DNA of 64,000 nt from Rhizobium sp. WYJ-E13 (GCF_018987265.1 NZ_CP076853.1:3375501-3439500), one strand, 5' to 3'; shown: positions 10,388 to 19,237, counted from the stretch's first letter. The notes: generated from the letters alone by a model not told the origin. Made by a program: numbers and translations.

Positions 10388-11167
10388 ATGACGAAACCGA
10401 TCGTTGCGATTCCTGCCGATATCCGCAGTCTCGACGGTGCGACTTGGCATGCCGTACAGCATCAATATGTACGCGCGGCCCTGAATGCCGCCGGCGTGAT
10501 GGCTTTCATCATTCCCGCCTTCGAGGAAGGGTACGACACGGATGCGATCCTCGACCGGGTAGACGGCGTGCTGGTATCCGGCTCAGCCAGCAATGTGCAC
10601 CCCTCGCTCTACGGCCTCGAAGCTACCGAAGCCGACGGCCCCTTTGACCCGGCCCGCGACGCCACGAGCCTGCCGCTGATCCGCCGTGCGATCGACCGCG
10701 CCATTCCACTTCTTGCCATCTGCCGCGGCATTCAGGAATTGAACGTTGCCCTTGGCGGCTCGCTTGCCAGTGAAATCCAGGAGCAACCTGGCATCTGGGA
10801 TCACCGTAAACCCGATGTCACGGATCGCGACCATATGTACGCGATCCGCCAGAGCGTTTTCATCAGGGAAGGCTCCTGCATTGCCGGTATCGTCGGCGCC
10901 GGCGAGATCCGCGTGAACTCCCTGCATCGGCAGGCAATCGCCAGGACCGCGCCGCGCCTTCAGGTGGAAGCAACGGCAGAAGACGGCACGATCGAGGCCG
11001 TTTCCGTCATCGGCGCCAAGGCCTTTGCCGTCGGCGTTCAGTGGCATCCGGAATATTGGGCTGAGACCGACAAGCCCTCAAACAAGCTCTTTACCGCTTT
11101 CGGCGACGCGGTCCGGGGTTACGCCGCGAGCAGGCTGCCGCCGTTGCGGGCGCAGGCGACCGCGTGA
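10388..11167 (+). CDS. Class I glutamine amidotransferase-like hydrolase (PuuD / peptidase C26 family)
   Basis: This 259-residue cytoplasmic hydrolase resembles gamma-glutamyl-gamma-aminobutyrate hydrolase, which cleaves gamma-glutamyl amides in the putrescine pathway. The nucleophile elbow LAICRGIQELN holds the catalytic Cys near residue 115, and VQWHPEYW holds the His and Glu near residue 220. MTKPIVAIPADIR at the ATG at 10388 (AGGGGCG upstream) is the natural start; the frame is open back to 10331. No other puu gene is adjacent, so the physiological substrate is uncertain. It is divergent from dctP and followed by a terminator. Confidence 0.8.
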   Translation: MTKPIVAIPADIRSLDGATWHAVQHQYVRAALNAAGVMAFIIPAFEEGYDTDAILDRVDGVLVSGSASNVHPSLYGLEATEADGPFDPARDATSLPLIRRAIDRAIPLLAICRGIQELNVALGGSLASEIQEQPGIWDHRKPDVTDRDHMYAIRQSVFIREGSCIAGIVGAGEIRVNSLHRQAIARTAPRLQVEATAEDGTIEAVSVIGAKAFAVGVQWHPEYWAETDKPSNKLFTAFGDAVRGYAASRLPPLRAQATA

Positions 11168-11172
11168 AACAG

Positions 11173-11209
11173 AAAGGCCGCCGGATCGCTCCGACGGCCT
11201 TGTTTCTTT
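11173..11209. terminator. Terminator between convergent C26 hydrolase and aldo/keto reductase genes
   Basis: AAGGCCGCCGGA and TCCGACGGCCTT form a 12-bp stem with one mismatch, followed by a T-rich stretch (TGTTTCTTT) on the plus strand. Confidence 0.75.
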
Positions 11210-11222
11210 CTGATCGAATGGC

Positions 11223-12254
11223 TCAGCGACCGCCTTCGATCTTGCGATGACGCTGATTGGCGCCGTGGACACCATAGGGATATTGCCCCGGTGTCGGCGC
11301 ACTGATCTCATTGAGCGTCGCCGTCTCCTCCTGTGACAGCACCAGTTTCGCAGCCTCGAGATTGTCGGCAAGCTGTTCTGAGGTGCGGGCGCCGAGGATG
11401 ACAGACGTCACGGCCGGACGTGCCGCGACCCAGGCGAGCGCCACCTGCGCCATGCTGACGCCACGTGCCCTGGCGATCTCTTCGACTGTGGCGATGATCG
11501 CCCAGGTGCGCTCCTGCGCATTGCGGGCCGCATAGGCTTCGCCGCCGCGATTGGGATTTTCGCCGAGGCGTGTAGCACCCGTCGGCATCTCGTCACGCTT
11601 GTACTTACCGGTCAGCCAGCCGCCGCCGAGCGGCGACCATGGCAGCAGCCCCATGCCGGCATCCTTGCAGGCATCGACGATCTCGTGCTCGATGTCGCGC
11701 ATCAGCAAGTTATATTTCGGTTGCAGCGTTACCGGACGCGTATAGCCCTGGGCCTTGGCGATTTCGGAGGCCTTGGCGATATGCCAGCCGACGTAGTTGG
11801 AGAAACCATAATAGCCGATCTTGCCGGCGCGGACGGCATCGTCAAGGAAGCGCAGCGTCTCCTCAATCGGTGTCAGGGCATCCCATGCATGCATCTGGTA
11901 GAGATCGATATGCTCGACGCCCAGACGGCGCAGCGAGTCGTTGAGCGCCTGATTGAGGTGACGGCGGGAAAGACCGATATCGTTCGGCCCGTCTCCCATC
12001 GGGAAACGGCCCTTGGTGGCGATCACCGCCTGTTGTGCCTGCGTCGGGCGAGCCTTGAGCCAACGGCCGATGATTTCTTCCGATGCACCGGCGCTGTAGA
12101 CGTCTGCAGTATCAATAAAATTGCCGCCCCAGGCGAAGTAGTCGTCGAGCATTTTGAAGGAAGCCGCCTCATCGGATTCCTTCCCGAAAGTCATGGTACC
12201 CAGGCAATATGCGGTGACGACGGCCCCGCTGGGACCGAGCTTGCGATAATCCAT
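11223..12254 (-). CDS. Aldo/keto reductase
   Basis: This 343-residue NADPH-dependent oxidoreductase has a TIM-barrel fold. It keeps the AKR features: GTMTFG near residue 20, FIDTADVYSAGASEEIIGRWL (Asp-Tyr pair, about residues 46-66), the Lys of IATKGRFP and the His of HIDLYQMHAWD. The cofactor loop near the C-terminus is VTSVILGARTSEQLADNL. It resembles the YajO/general-stress AKR branch. The substrate is unknown. The start at 12254 has GGAGG 5 nt upstream. It is a single-gene unit. Confidence 0.88.
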   Translation of the reverse strand: MDYRKLGPSGAVVTAYCLGTMTFGKESDEAASFKMLDDYFAWGGNFIDTADVYSAGASEEIIGRWLKARPTQAQQAVIATKGRFPMGDGPNDIGLSRRHLNQALNDSLRRLGVEHIDLYQMHAWDALTPIEETLRFLDDAVRAGKIGYYGFSNYVGWHIAKASEIAKAQGYTRPVTLQPKYNLLMRDIEHEIVDACKDAGMGLLPWSPLGGGWLTGKYKRDEMPTGATRLGENPNRGGEAYAARNAQERTWAIIATVEEIARARGVSMAQVALAWVAARPAVTSVILGARTSEQLADNLEAAKLVLSQEETATLNEISAPTPGQYPYGVHGANQRHRKIEGGR

Positions 12255-12518
12255 TTCTGCCTCCTTCCAGAAAACGCCGGCTGCCGGCGTGAAAAAAACG
12301 CCGGACGGAGCAGACGCTCCCCGATCAAATCGCTATGTATAAGCTTGAGACGGCGAAATGCCGCCGATGACAGTTACGGCCGCAACAAACGGGCGCGACC
12401 GGAACTGACCATAACCAATCCCTCCCGGCCTACCAAGTAGGGAAACGGGAAAAACTCCAAGGAAAAAAAGGAAAAAGCGAAAGCTCCCGCCGTCTTCGCA
12501 GAGGGAGTGCATGGGTGC

Positions 12519-13475
12519 CTAGTTCTTGACGGGCGTTTCCGCCACCGGGGTAACCGGCTTGCCCTGTTCGAACCAGGTGATCAGGTTTGCTGCCACCAGA
12601 TCCGCCATGGCATTGCGCGTCGGAACCGAAGCCGAGGCCACATGCGGCAACAGGACCGTATTCGGCGCGGCGATCAGCCCCGCCGGCACGTTCGGCTCGT
12701 CATAGAAAACATCCAGGCCGGCAGCACCGATCGTGCCGGCATTCAGCGCGGCGATCAGGTCATCCTCATCGACCGTCCATCCACGGCCGACATTGACCAA
12801 CACGCCGTCAGGGCCGAGCGCGGAGAGAACTTCCGCATTGATCGTCTTATGCGTCTGCGGCGTCTTCGGCACGATCGCAATCAGCGTATCGACGGCCTCG
12901 GAAAGCCCTTTCAGTGTCGGCTGGTAATCATAGGGCGCATCGGCATGACGCGAGCGGGTGTGATAGCTGATCTTCACCTTGAAGGGTTCCAGCCGCTTGG
13001 CAATCTCAAGGCCGATACGTCCGAGGCCGTAAAGGCCGACATGCCGGCCCTTCAGCGAAAAGCGCGTCAGCGGATAGGAAGCGCCCTGCTTCCAGTTGCC
13101 GTCCCGCAGCCAGTTCTCCGCCTTGGGGATTTCGCGGATGGTGTTGAGCAGAAGCGCAATCGCCGTATCGGCAACCTCGTCGTTCAGCACGTCGGGCGTA
13201 TTGGTGACGATGATGCCTCTCGAGCCTGCGAGCTTGGCATCGATGCCATCATACCCGACGCCGAAACTGGCGACGATCTCGATAGAAGGCAACTGCTCGA
13301 ACCACGCAGCCGGAAAGGCTCCGCTGACTGCCACACCGCGAATGTGTTTCGCTGTCTCGGCATCGAGCTTGAGCGTCTCGTCGCGATCGACGGTTATCAC
13401 CTCGAAGCGGTCCTTAAGCTGGGCGAGAACGCGATCATGCATCTTCCCGGGAACGAGAACGGCGATACGGGACAT
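12519..13475 (-). CDS. D-isomer-specific 2-hydroxyacid dehydrogenase (glyoxylate/hydroxypyruvate reductase-like)
   Basis: This 318-residue NAD(P)-dependent enzyme reduces 2-oxo acids to D-2-hydroxy acids. The cofactor motif GLYGLGRIGLEIAKRL lies near residues 146-161. The catalytic Arg is in NVGRGWTVDEDDL, the Glu in DVFYDEPNVP and the His in LLPHVASAS. Size and motifs fit the glyoxylate/hydroxypyruvate reductase group. It starts 24 nt after the stop of the LacI-type regulator and is probably co-transcribed with it. The exact substrate is not determined by sequence. Confidence 0.88.
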   Translation of the reverse strand: MSRIAVLVPGKMHDRVLAQLKDRFEVITVDRDETLKLDAETAKHIRGVAVSGAFPAAWFEQLPSIEIVASFGVGYDGIDAKLAGSRGIIVTNTPDVLNDEVADTAIALLLNTIREIPKAENWLRDGNWKQGASYPLTRFSLKGRHVGLYGLGRIGLEIAKRLEPFKVKISYHTRSRHADAPYDYQPTLKGLSEAVDTLIAIVPKTPQTHKTINAEVLSALGPDGVLVNVGRGWTVDEDDLIAALNAGTIGAAGLDVFYDEPNVPAGLIAAPNTVLLPHVASASVPTRNAMADLVAANLITWFEQGKPVTPVAETPVKN

Positions 13476-13499
13476 GGCTTTTCCTCTTGGATTCGGCGG

Positions 13500-14522
13500 T
13501 CAGCTACGCGGCCGATAGGGACTGGTGGACTGGCGGATACGCATTTCCGGCTTGATGAGATGGATGCCATCAGGCTCATGGCTGCCGGCAAGCCGATCAA
13601 GTAGGGCGCGGGCGGCAAGACGTCCAACCTCGGTCTGGCCGTTCCAGACGGTGGTCAGCGCCGGCGTCGCAATCGAGGCCTCTTCCAGGTCGTCATAGCC
13701 TGTGACCGAAATATCGCGACCGGGCACGAGACCGGCGCGGGCAATGCCGTTCATCAGGCCGATGGCGACCAGATCGTTCCAGCAGACGGCCGCCGTCGGC
13801 TTCTGCGGCAGGGAAAGGAAATGCACCGCGGCTTCGAAACCGCCCTGCTTGGAACGCGGGCCGGGAATGCGCAGGTTCGGGTCGACCTCGATGCCGGCCT
13901 TGCGCAGCGCATTGACGTAACCCTGATAGCGGTCGCGTCCTGTCGAGGTCTGGTCCGTGCCACCGATCATCGCAATCGTCCGATGGCCGAGACCGATCAG
14001 GTGGTTGGTGGCAAGCGAAATACCGTAACTGTCGTCGCCGCGATAAGTCGGCACATCCTGACTGTCCATGGAGCGGGCGACGAGGATGGCCGGCATGCCG
14101 TTTTCCTCCGCAAGCTGGATATCTTCCGGCGGCGTACCGATCGCGGGCGACATAATCACGCCATCGCCGCCAAGCTGCAGCAGGGTCTCGATGAAGGTGC
14201 GCTGCTTTTCGACGGAATCGTAATGGTTGGAAAGAATGAAGGTGTGTCGGCTGCGGTCGAGTTCGCTTTCGATCGCCTTCAGGATCTCCCCGTAGAACGG
14301 GTTCATGATGTCGTGGACGACGACACCGATAATGCCGGAACGCGAGGTACGAAGGCTGGCAGCGCGGCGATTGTAGATATAACCTAATGCGCGGGCCTGC
14401 TCCTTGATCTTTTCGCGAGTATTACCTGCCACGAGGGGACTATCGCGTAAGGCCAGGGAAACGGTCGCCGTTGATATGCCGAGCGTTTCGGCAATCGTCG
14501 AAAGCTTGATCTTCTGAGCCAC
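13500..14522 (-). CDS. LacI-family transcriptional regulator
   Basis: This 340-residue repressor has an N-terminal helix-turn-helix (IKLSTIAETLGISTATVSLALRDSPLVA, residues 4-31) and hinge region. A periplasmic-binding-protein-like sensor domain follows (GIIGVVVHDIMNPFYGEI onward). The GTG at 14522 (VAQKIKLST) lies behind a very strong GGAGGAGGAG site and is preferred over an in-frame ATG six codons upstream. It sits in an operon with the downstream 2-hydroxyacid dehydrogenase, its likely target along with itself. The ligand is unknown. Confidence 0.9.
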   Translation of the reverse strand: MAQKIKLSTIAETLGISTATVSLALRDSPLVAGNTREKIKEQARALGYIYNRRAASLRTSRSGIIGVVVHDIMNPFYGEILKAIESELDRSRHTFILSNHYDSVEKQRTFIETLLQLGGDGVIMSPAIGTPPEDIQLAEENGMPAILVARSMDSQDVPTYRGDDSYGISLATNHLIGLGHRTIAMIGGTDQTSTGRDRYQGYVNALRKAGIEVDPNLRIPGPRSKQGGFEAAVHFLSLPQKPTAAVCWNDLVAIGLMNGIARAGLVPGRDISVTGYDDLEEASIATPALTTVWNGQTEVGRLAARALLDRLAGSHEPDGIHLIKPEMRIRQSTSPYRPRS

Positions 14523-14581
14523 GTCTCCTCCTCCAGGCAACGCGTGAAGCCGACAAAGGACTGCCGCAGCGCAGCGACCGC

Positions 14582-14609
14582 CTTAAAAAATTTAATTAAA
14601 AGATTTAAG
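14582..14609. promoter_or_regulatory. AT-rich palindrome before the LacI/dehydrogenase operon
   Basis: CTTAAA-aaa-TTTAATTAAA-aga-TTTAAG is a 28-bp near-palindrome 60-87 nt upstream of the regulator start. Its position suits an autoregulatory operator, although LacI operators more often have a CG centre. Confidence 0.4.
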
Positions 14610-14641
14610 CGGCACAGGCAATTCGCCTTTTGAGGAAATTT

Positions 14642-15151
14642 TCAATCTTCCTCATCTTCCTCGGCATGCATCGCCTCGGCCTGCAGATTGGCATCGATCG
14701 CCTTCAGCAGCCGCACCAGATTGCGGATTTCCTTTTCGGAGAAATCGAGTGTCGCAAGCTTGTCGCAGGAGGAGGCGGCAAGCTCGATCGCCTGCACGCT
14801 GCCGCGGCCGAGTTCAGTGAGATAGACCTTGGTGAGCCGGGCATCCTCGGCATCGGGCTTGCGCTCGAGGAAGCCTTGCGCCTCCATGCGGCCGATGGTG
14901 CGGGTCATGGTGGGTGCCTTCACGCCAAGCTTCTGGGCAAGCCCGCCCGCCGTCATGCCATCGCTTTCGGCAAGCGAAAGAATGACACCGTCCTGGCCGG
15001 CATAGAGACCGCTTTCGAGCAGGTTGCGTGACAGGACCGTGCGCATGGAACGGGCAGCCTGCGTCAGGGCCGGCGAAAGATCGGCGAGCGTATACTCGGT
15101 CTGATCCTTCTTTTTCTTGTGCTTCTTGCCGTCCTTATGCTTCTTGCCCAT
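14642..15151 (-). CDS. MarR-family regulator with Lys/His-rich N-terminus
   Basis: This 169-residue winged-helix regulator has the DNA-binding part at about residues 55-115 (MTAGGLAQKLGVKAPTMTRT, then RKPDAEDARLTKVYLTELG wing). Unusual ends flank the core: the first 16 residues read MGKKHKDGKKHKKKKD and the last 8 are HAEEDEED. The ATG at 15151 has AAGGG about 7 nt upstream; the ATG two codons earlier (15157) is also possible. It is divergent from the creatininase-family gene, 83 nt away, which makes that gene the likely target. Whether the charged tail binds metal or DNA is unknown. Confidence 0.85.
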   Translation of the reverse strand: MGKKHKDGKKHKKKKDQTEYTLADLSPALTQAARSMRTVLSRNLLESGLYAGQDGVILSLAESDGMTAGGLAQKLGVKAPTMTRTIGRMEAQGFLERKPDAEDARLTKVYLTELGRGSVQAIELAASSCDKLATLDFSEKEIRNLVRLLKAIDANLQAEAMHAEEDEED

Positions 15152-15234
15152 TGCCATCCCTTTGATCTTTAAGCACTGCCCAGGCTGCGCTATGACATTG
15201 CCCATCATCTCGTCATAAACAAGAGGCAACGCCC

Positions 15235-16026
15235 GTGTTGGTTCCGCCGTTCCGTTTCGAGGACAATGATCCGGCGCTCGCTCCTGAGGCTCGCCACCAC
15301 TGGATCGCGGTCCTGCCGCTCGGCGCCCATGAACAGCACGGTCCGCATTTGCCCTTCGAAACCGACACATTGATCGCGCAGGGCATCGTCAACAGGCTGA
15401 AAACCGCCCTTCCGGCCGGTTTGCCCATCACCGTACTCCCCATCGAATCGGTCGGCTACTCCTTAGAGCACATGGATGTTGAAGGAACGAAGACGCTCTC
15501 TTTTGATTCAGCCGTAAAGCGTTGGCTCGATATCGCTGAAAACCTCTCGAAGCTCGGCATCCGCAAATTCGTGATGCTGAATGCCCATGGCGGCAACTCA
15601 CCGCTCATGACCATCGTCGCCACGGAAGCGCGCGTGCGCTTCAACATGCTGGCCGTCGCCACCAGTTGGACCCGCTTCGGCCTGCCGGAGGGTATCATTT
15701 CACCTCAGGAAAAGGCGATCGGCGTTCACGGCGGTGATATCGAAACATCCGTTATGCTGGCCTTGTATCCGGACAGGGTGGATATGGACAAAGCTGCCGA
15801 TTTTCTCTCTCGCCAGACAGACTTTGCCGAGCGCTTCAAGCACCTGCGCGCCTATGGCCCGCATGCCTTCGGCTGGAAGATGTCGGATCTCAATCCGCAA
15901 GGCGTGGCCGGCAATGCCGCTAAGGCTACGGCGGAAAAGGGCGAAGCGCTGATTATCCATGCCGTTAACGGGTTGGTGGAGCTGCTGCAGGATATCGACG
16001 CCTTCGACCCAGAAACGCTGCGATGA
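15235..16026 (+). CDS. Creatininase-family amidohydrolase
   Basis: This 263-residue metal-dependent amidohydrolase belongs to the creatinine amidohydrolase/MftE/ArfB superfamily. Metal ligands are readable in GAHEQHGPHLPFETD (about residues 30-44), NAHGGNS (about 117-123) and VHGGDIETS (about 163-171). Family members open cyclic amides such as creatinine or formamide intermediates. The substrate here cannot be told. The start is GTG 15235 with GAGG about 9 nt upstream (TTG 15238 is an alternative). It is divergent from the MarR gene. Confidence 0.85.
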   Translation: MLVPPFRFEDNDPALAPEARHHWIAVLPLGAHEQHGPHLPFETDTLIAQGIVNRLKTALPAGLPITVLPIESVGYSLEHMDVEGTKTLSFDSAVKRWLDIAENLSKLGIRKFVMLNAHGGNSPLMTIVATEARVRFNMLAVATSWTRFGLPEGIISPQEKAIGVHGGDIETSVMLALYPDRVDMDKAADFLSRQTDFAERFKHLRAYGPHAFGWKMSDLNPQGVAGNAAKATAEKGEALIIHAVNGLVELLQDIDAFDPETLR

Positions 16027-16050
16027 CCATCAGCTTTGCACAAAGGGCAA

Positions 16051-16069
16051 TGTGATCTTATAACATACA
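16051..16069. promoter_or_regulatory. Possible Zur-like site before the CobW gene
   Basis: The sequence around CTTATAACATAC (core ATcTTATAAcAT) resembles one half of the TTATAACAT-type boxes bound by alphaproteobacterial Zur. It lies about 100 nt before a His-rich COG0523 gene, which are often Zur targets. The palindrome is imperfect. Confidence 0.25.
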
Positions 16070-16169
16070 AAACCCTTTGAACTGCCGCTTCCAAGCGCCT
16101 ATATGAAACCGACCCATTCAGGCCCCGGACTTTGCCCTCGGGGTCAAGGCCCTATTCCCAGAGGTTCTC

Positions 16170-17246
16170 ATGACCGACGCGATCCAGACACAGCAGAAGC
16201 CCATCCCCGTTACCGTGCTCACCGGTTATCTCGGCGCGGGCAAGACGACACTGCTCAACCGCATTCTTTCCGAAAGTCACGGCAAGAAATATGCTGTCAT
16301 CGTCAACGAGTTCGGCGAGATCGGCATCGACAACGACCTGATCGTCGAATCCGATGAAGAAATCTACGAAATGAACAATGGCTGTGTGTGCTGCACGGTC
16401 CGCGGCGACCTGATCCGTGTCGTCGAAGGCCTGATGCGCCGTCCCGGCCGCTTTGACGGCATCATCGTCGAAACCACTGGCCTTGCCGATCCGGTTCCGG
16501 TTGCCCAGACATTCTTCATGGATGACGATGTCCGCGCCAAAACCGAGCTCGACGCCGTTGTTGCCCTTGTCGATGCCAAGCATCTGCCGCTGCGCCTGAA
16601 GGACAGCCGTGAAGCCGAAGACCAGATCGCCTTCGCCGACGTCGTCATCATCAACAAGACCGACCTCGTGACGCCGGAAGAACTGGCTCAGATCGACGAT
16701 ATCGTGCGCGCCATCAACCCGGCCGCCCGCGTCTACAAGACCAGCCGCTCCGGCGTCGATATCGCCCGTGTGCTGGATCAGGGTGCCTTCAATCTTGAGC
16801 GCGCACTGGAAAACGATCCGCATTTCCTCGAGCACGGCCATGACGATCATGTCTGCGGCCCGGATTGCGATCATGACCACCATCATCACGATCATGACCA
16901 CGACCATCATCACCATCACCACGGCGAGATGTCGGCCATCCATGACGTGACGGTTCAGTCCGTTTCGCTGCGCGGCGGCGAAATGAACCCGGAGCGCTTC
17001 TTCCCTTGGATCCAGAAGATCACCCAGACGCAAGGCCCGAACATCCTGCGCCTCAAGGGCATCATCGCCTTCAAGGATGACGCCGAGCGCTATGTCGTCC
17101 AGGGCGTGCACATGATCATCGAAGGCGATCACCAGCGTCCCTGGAAGGAAGGTGAAAAGCACGAGACCCGTCTCGTCTTCATTGGCCGCGATCTCGATCG
17201 CGCAAAGCTCGAAGAATCCTTCAAGGCCTGCGAGGCTGCCGCCTGA
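16170..17246 (+). CDS. CobW/COG0523-family GTPase, His-rich metallochaperone
   Basis: This 358-residue G3E GTPase is thought to deliver metal, probably zinc, to client proteins. Motifs in order: Walker A GYLGAGKTT (residues 19-27), the metal-binding CXCC motif NGCVCCTVRGDL (about 70-81), Walker B ETTGLADP (about 101-108), and NKTD (about 163-166). A long His/Asp stretch follows (CGPDCDHDHHHHDHDHDHHH and more, about 230-251) and then the CobW C-terminal domain. The His-rich linker is a typical metal-buffering feature of this group. The downstream WD40 gene overlaps its stop (TGATG), so the two are translated together. Confidence 0.9.
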   Translation: MTDAIQTQQKPIPVTVLTGYLGAGKTTLLNRILSESHGKKYAVIVNEFGEIGIDNDLIVESDEEIYEMNNGCVCCTVRGDLIRVVEGLMRRPGRFDGIIVETTGLADPVPVAQTFFMDDDVRAKTELDAVVALVDAKHLPLRLKDSREAEDQIAFADVVIINKTDLVTPEELAQIDDIVRAINPAARVYKTSRSGVDIARVLDQGAFNLERALENDPHFLEHGHDDHVCGPDCDHDHHHHDHDHDHHHHHHGEMSAIHDVTVQSVSLRGGEMNPERFFPWIQKITQTQGPNILRLKGIIAFKDDAERYVVQGVHMIIEGDHQRPWKEGEKHETRLVFIGRDLDRAKLEESFKACEAAA

Positions 17247-18238
17247 TGCCAACAGTTGCACCGCTTGATCTCGACGGCCACGTTCTGGCCGTCGAATTTT
17301 TAGGTGATGTCCCTTTCTTTGCGAATGCCAGCGGTACCTTCCACCGGCTCGAAGGCAGCGACAAGGTCATCGAAGCCCATCAGGGCATGCTGACGGCGAT
17401 CCGCGATCCCTACAGCGAGAGCCTGATTTCGGGCGGCGAGGATGGCAAGGTGCTGCGCATCGATGCTAATGGCGATGTCAGCGAGATCGCCTCCGCCCCG
17501 CGCAAGTGGATTTCGCAGGTCGCAGCCGGCCCGCAGGGCGCGATCGCCTATTCCTACGGCAAGAGCACGCTGGTGCGCCTCGCCGATGGCACGACCAAGG
17601 ATTTCGCGGAAGAGCGCACGGTCGAAGGCATTGCCTTTGCACCGAAAGGCCTGCGCATAGCCGCAGCCCGCTATAACGGTGTTTCGCTGCACTGGGTCGG
17701 CATGAGCGCCAAGCCTGTTGATCTCGAATGGAAGGGCGCCCATACCGGCGTGACCTTCTCGCCTGATGGTAATTTCCTCGTCACCTCGATGCAGGAAAAC
17801 GCGCTGCATGGTTGGAAGCTTGACGTAAAATCGGGCACCGAAGCCCGCCATATGCGCATGACCGGCTATCCCGCCAAGGTCAAATCGCTCTCCTGGTCCG
17901 CCAAGGGCAAGTGGCTCGCATCGTCGGGTGCACCGGCCGCCATCGTCTGGCCCTTCCAGGGAAAGGACGGCCCGATGGGCAAGGCGCCGCTGGAACTCGG
18001 CACCCGCGCCAACATCATGGCGACCGCAGTGAAATTCCATCCGGCCGAGGATATCCTCGCCATCGGTTTCATCGACGGCATGATCCTCGCCGTCCGTCTC
18101 GCCGACAGCAAGGAAGCGCTATTGCGCCGCCCCGGCAAGGGCGCCATCACCAGTATGAGCTGGAGCAAAAACGGTAAGCTGCTCGCCTTCGCCTCCGAAG
18201 CCGGCGATTGCGGCGTGGTGGATATCGCAGCGGACTGA
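17246..18238 (+). CDS. WD40-repeat protein coupled to the CobW gene
   Basis: This 330-residue predicted beta-propeller has no signal peptide. Repeat-like blocks recur about every 40 residues, with GH/SPDG and W-D-type positions, for example TGVTFSPDGNFLVTSMQENA, VKSLSWSAKGKWLASSG and ITSMSWSKNGKLLAFASEAG. Its ATG overlaps the CobW stop by one base (TGATG). Such tight linkage suggests it acts with the metallochaperone, for example as a scaffold or client-recognition partner, but this is inference. No enzymatic motif is visible. Confidence 0.8.
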   Translation: MPTVAPLDLDGHVLAVEFLGDVPFFANASGTFHRLEGSDKVIEAHQGMLTAIRDPYSESLISGGEDGKVLRIDANGDVSEIASAPRKWISQVAAGPQGAIAYSYGKSTLVRLADGTTKDFAEERTVEGIAFAPKGLRIAAARYNGVSLHWVGMSAKPVDLEWKGAHTGVTFSPDGNFLVTSMQENALHGWKLDVKSGTEARHMRMTGYPAKVKSLSWSAKGKWLASSGAPAAIVWPFQGKDGPMGKAPLELGTRANIMATAVKFHPAEDILAIGFIDGMILAVRLADSKEALLRRPGKGAITSMSWSKNGKLLAFASEAGDCGVVDIAAD

Positions 18239-18412
18239 CTCCATGACGGTCGAAGTATCACAACTTGATAGCGGGCATGCGTATCAGGGGGTGATGGTCG
18301 AGCGTACCGCTCTCAACCATTGGCATCGCCTGCCGGAACCGGTGGATAGTGCTGATCCACTCCGCCGCTGAACACTTGGCCGTGCGCAGACTGCAAGAAC
18401 AAGGATCCGGGA

Positions 18413-19225
18413 ATGCAAGCTCCGAATAACGCCGCCGCCAAGGAGTTGGGCGCCTTCGCGTCCGTCTGGTCGGCGATCCGTGCCGAAGCGTCGGATCTCG
18501 CGACGCGTGAGCCGGCGCTGCAGACTTTGCTCGAAACGCAGGTCATCGGCGCAGAAAGCGATGCTGATATCATCGCGCATGTGATCTCCGCGCGCCTCGC
18601 GGTGGCAAAGATCGATGCCCAAGACCTTTTCCGGCTGTTTCACGGCATATTGCTGGAGCATGCCGATATCCGCGCCGCCATTGAAGCCGATCTTCTGGCG
18701 GTGCGCGAACGCGACCCCGCCTGCACCACCTATCTGCACGCGCTTCTGAACCTCAAGGGCTTCCACGCCCTGCAGACGCATCGCATTGCCCATGCCCTCT
18801 GGACCGACGGCCGCTTCGAGATTGCGAGCTGGCTTTCCAACCTCGCCTCGCTGGTCTTCGGCCCGGATATCCATCCGGCGGCAAGGATCGGTTCCTCGAT
18901 CATGCTGGACCATGGCTCTGGCATTGTGATCGGTGAAACAGCCGTCATCGAAGATGAAGTCTCTATCCTGCAGAACGTGACGCTTGGCGGTACGGGGAAG
19001 GAGACAGGTGATCGCCACCCGAAGATCCGCCACGGCGTGATGATCGGCGCCGGTGCGAAGATCCTCGGCAATATCGAGATCGGTGCTTTCAGCAAGGTCG
19101 CGGCTGGAAGTGTCGTGCTGAAGCCGGTCCCCGCGCATTGCACAGTTGCCGGGGTCCCGGCAGTTGTCGTGCGCATCCATCGCAATGATGAGATCCCCGC
19201 AGAGACCATGGATCAGAATATCTGA
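18413..19225 (+). CDS. cysE: Serine O-acetyltransferase
   Basis: This 270-residue enzyme acetylates L-serine with acetyl-CoA in the first committed step of cysteine synthesis. It has an N-terminal helical domain (about residues 10-140) and a left-handed beta-helix of hexapeptide repeats (about 145-245). Catalytic landmarks are LDHGSGIVIGETAVIEDEVS and LGGTGKETGDRHPKIRHGV. Length and motifs are typical of CysE. The start at 18413 has AAGGATCCGGGA just upstream. About 170 nt separate it from the WD40 gene. Confidence 0.93.
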   Translation: MQAPNNAAAKELGAFASVWSAIRAEASDLATREPALQTLLETQVIGAESDADIIAHVISARLAVAKIDAQDLFRLFHGILLEHADIRAAIEADLLAVRERDPACTTYLHALLNLKGFHALQTHRIAHALWTDGRFEIASWLSNLASLVFGPDIHPAARIGSSIMLDHGSGIVIGETAVIEDEVSILQNVTLGGTGKETGDRHPKIRHGVMIGAGAKILGNIEIGAFSKVAAGSVVLKPVPAHCTVAGVPAVVVRIHRNDEIPAETMDQNI

Positions 19226-19237
19226 AAGCCAGGCCGC

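Noticed and set aside
16860..16925. Repetitive CAT/CAC tract
   Set aside because: It first looks like a simple repeat, but it encodes the His-rich linker of the CobW protein in frame.
18243..18371. 42-codon ORF between the WD40 gene and cysE
   Set aside because: It starts with ATG and uses plausible codons, but no ribosome-binding site precedes it and no family is recognisable.
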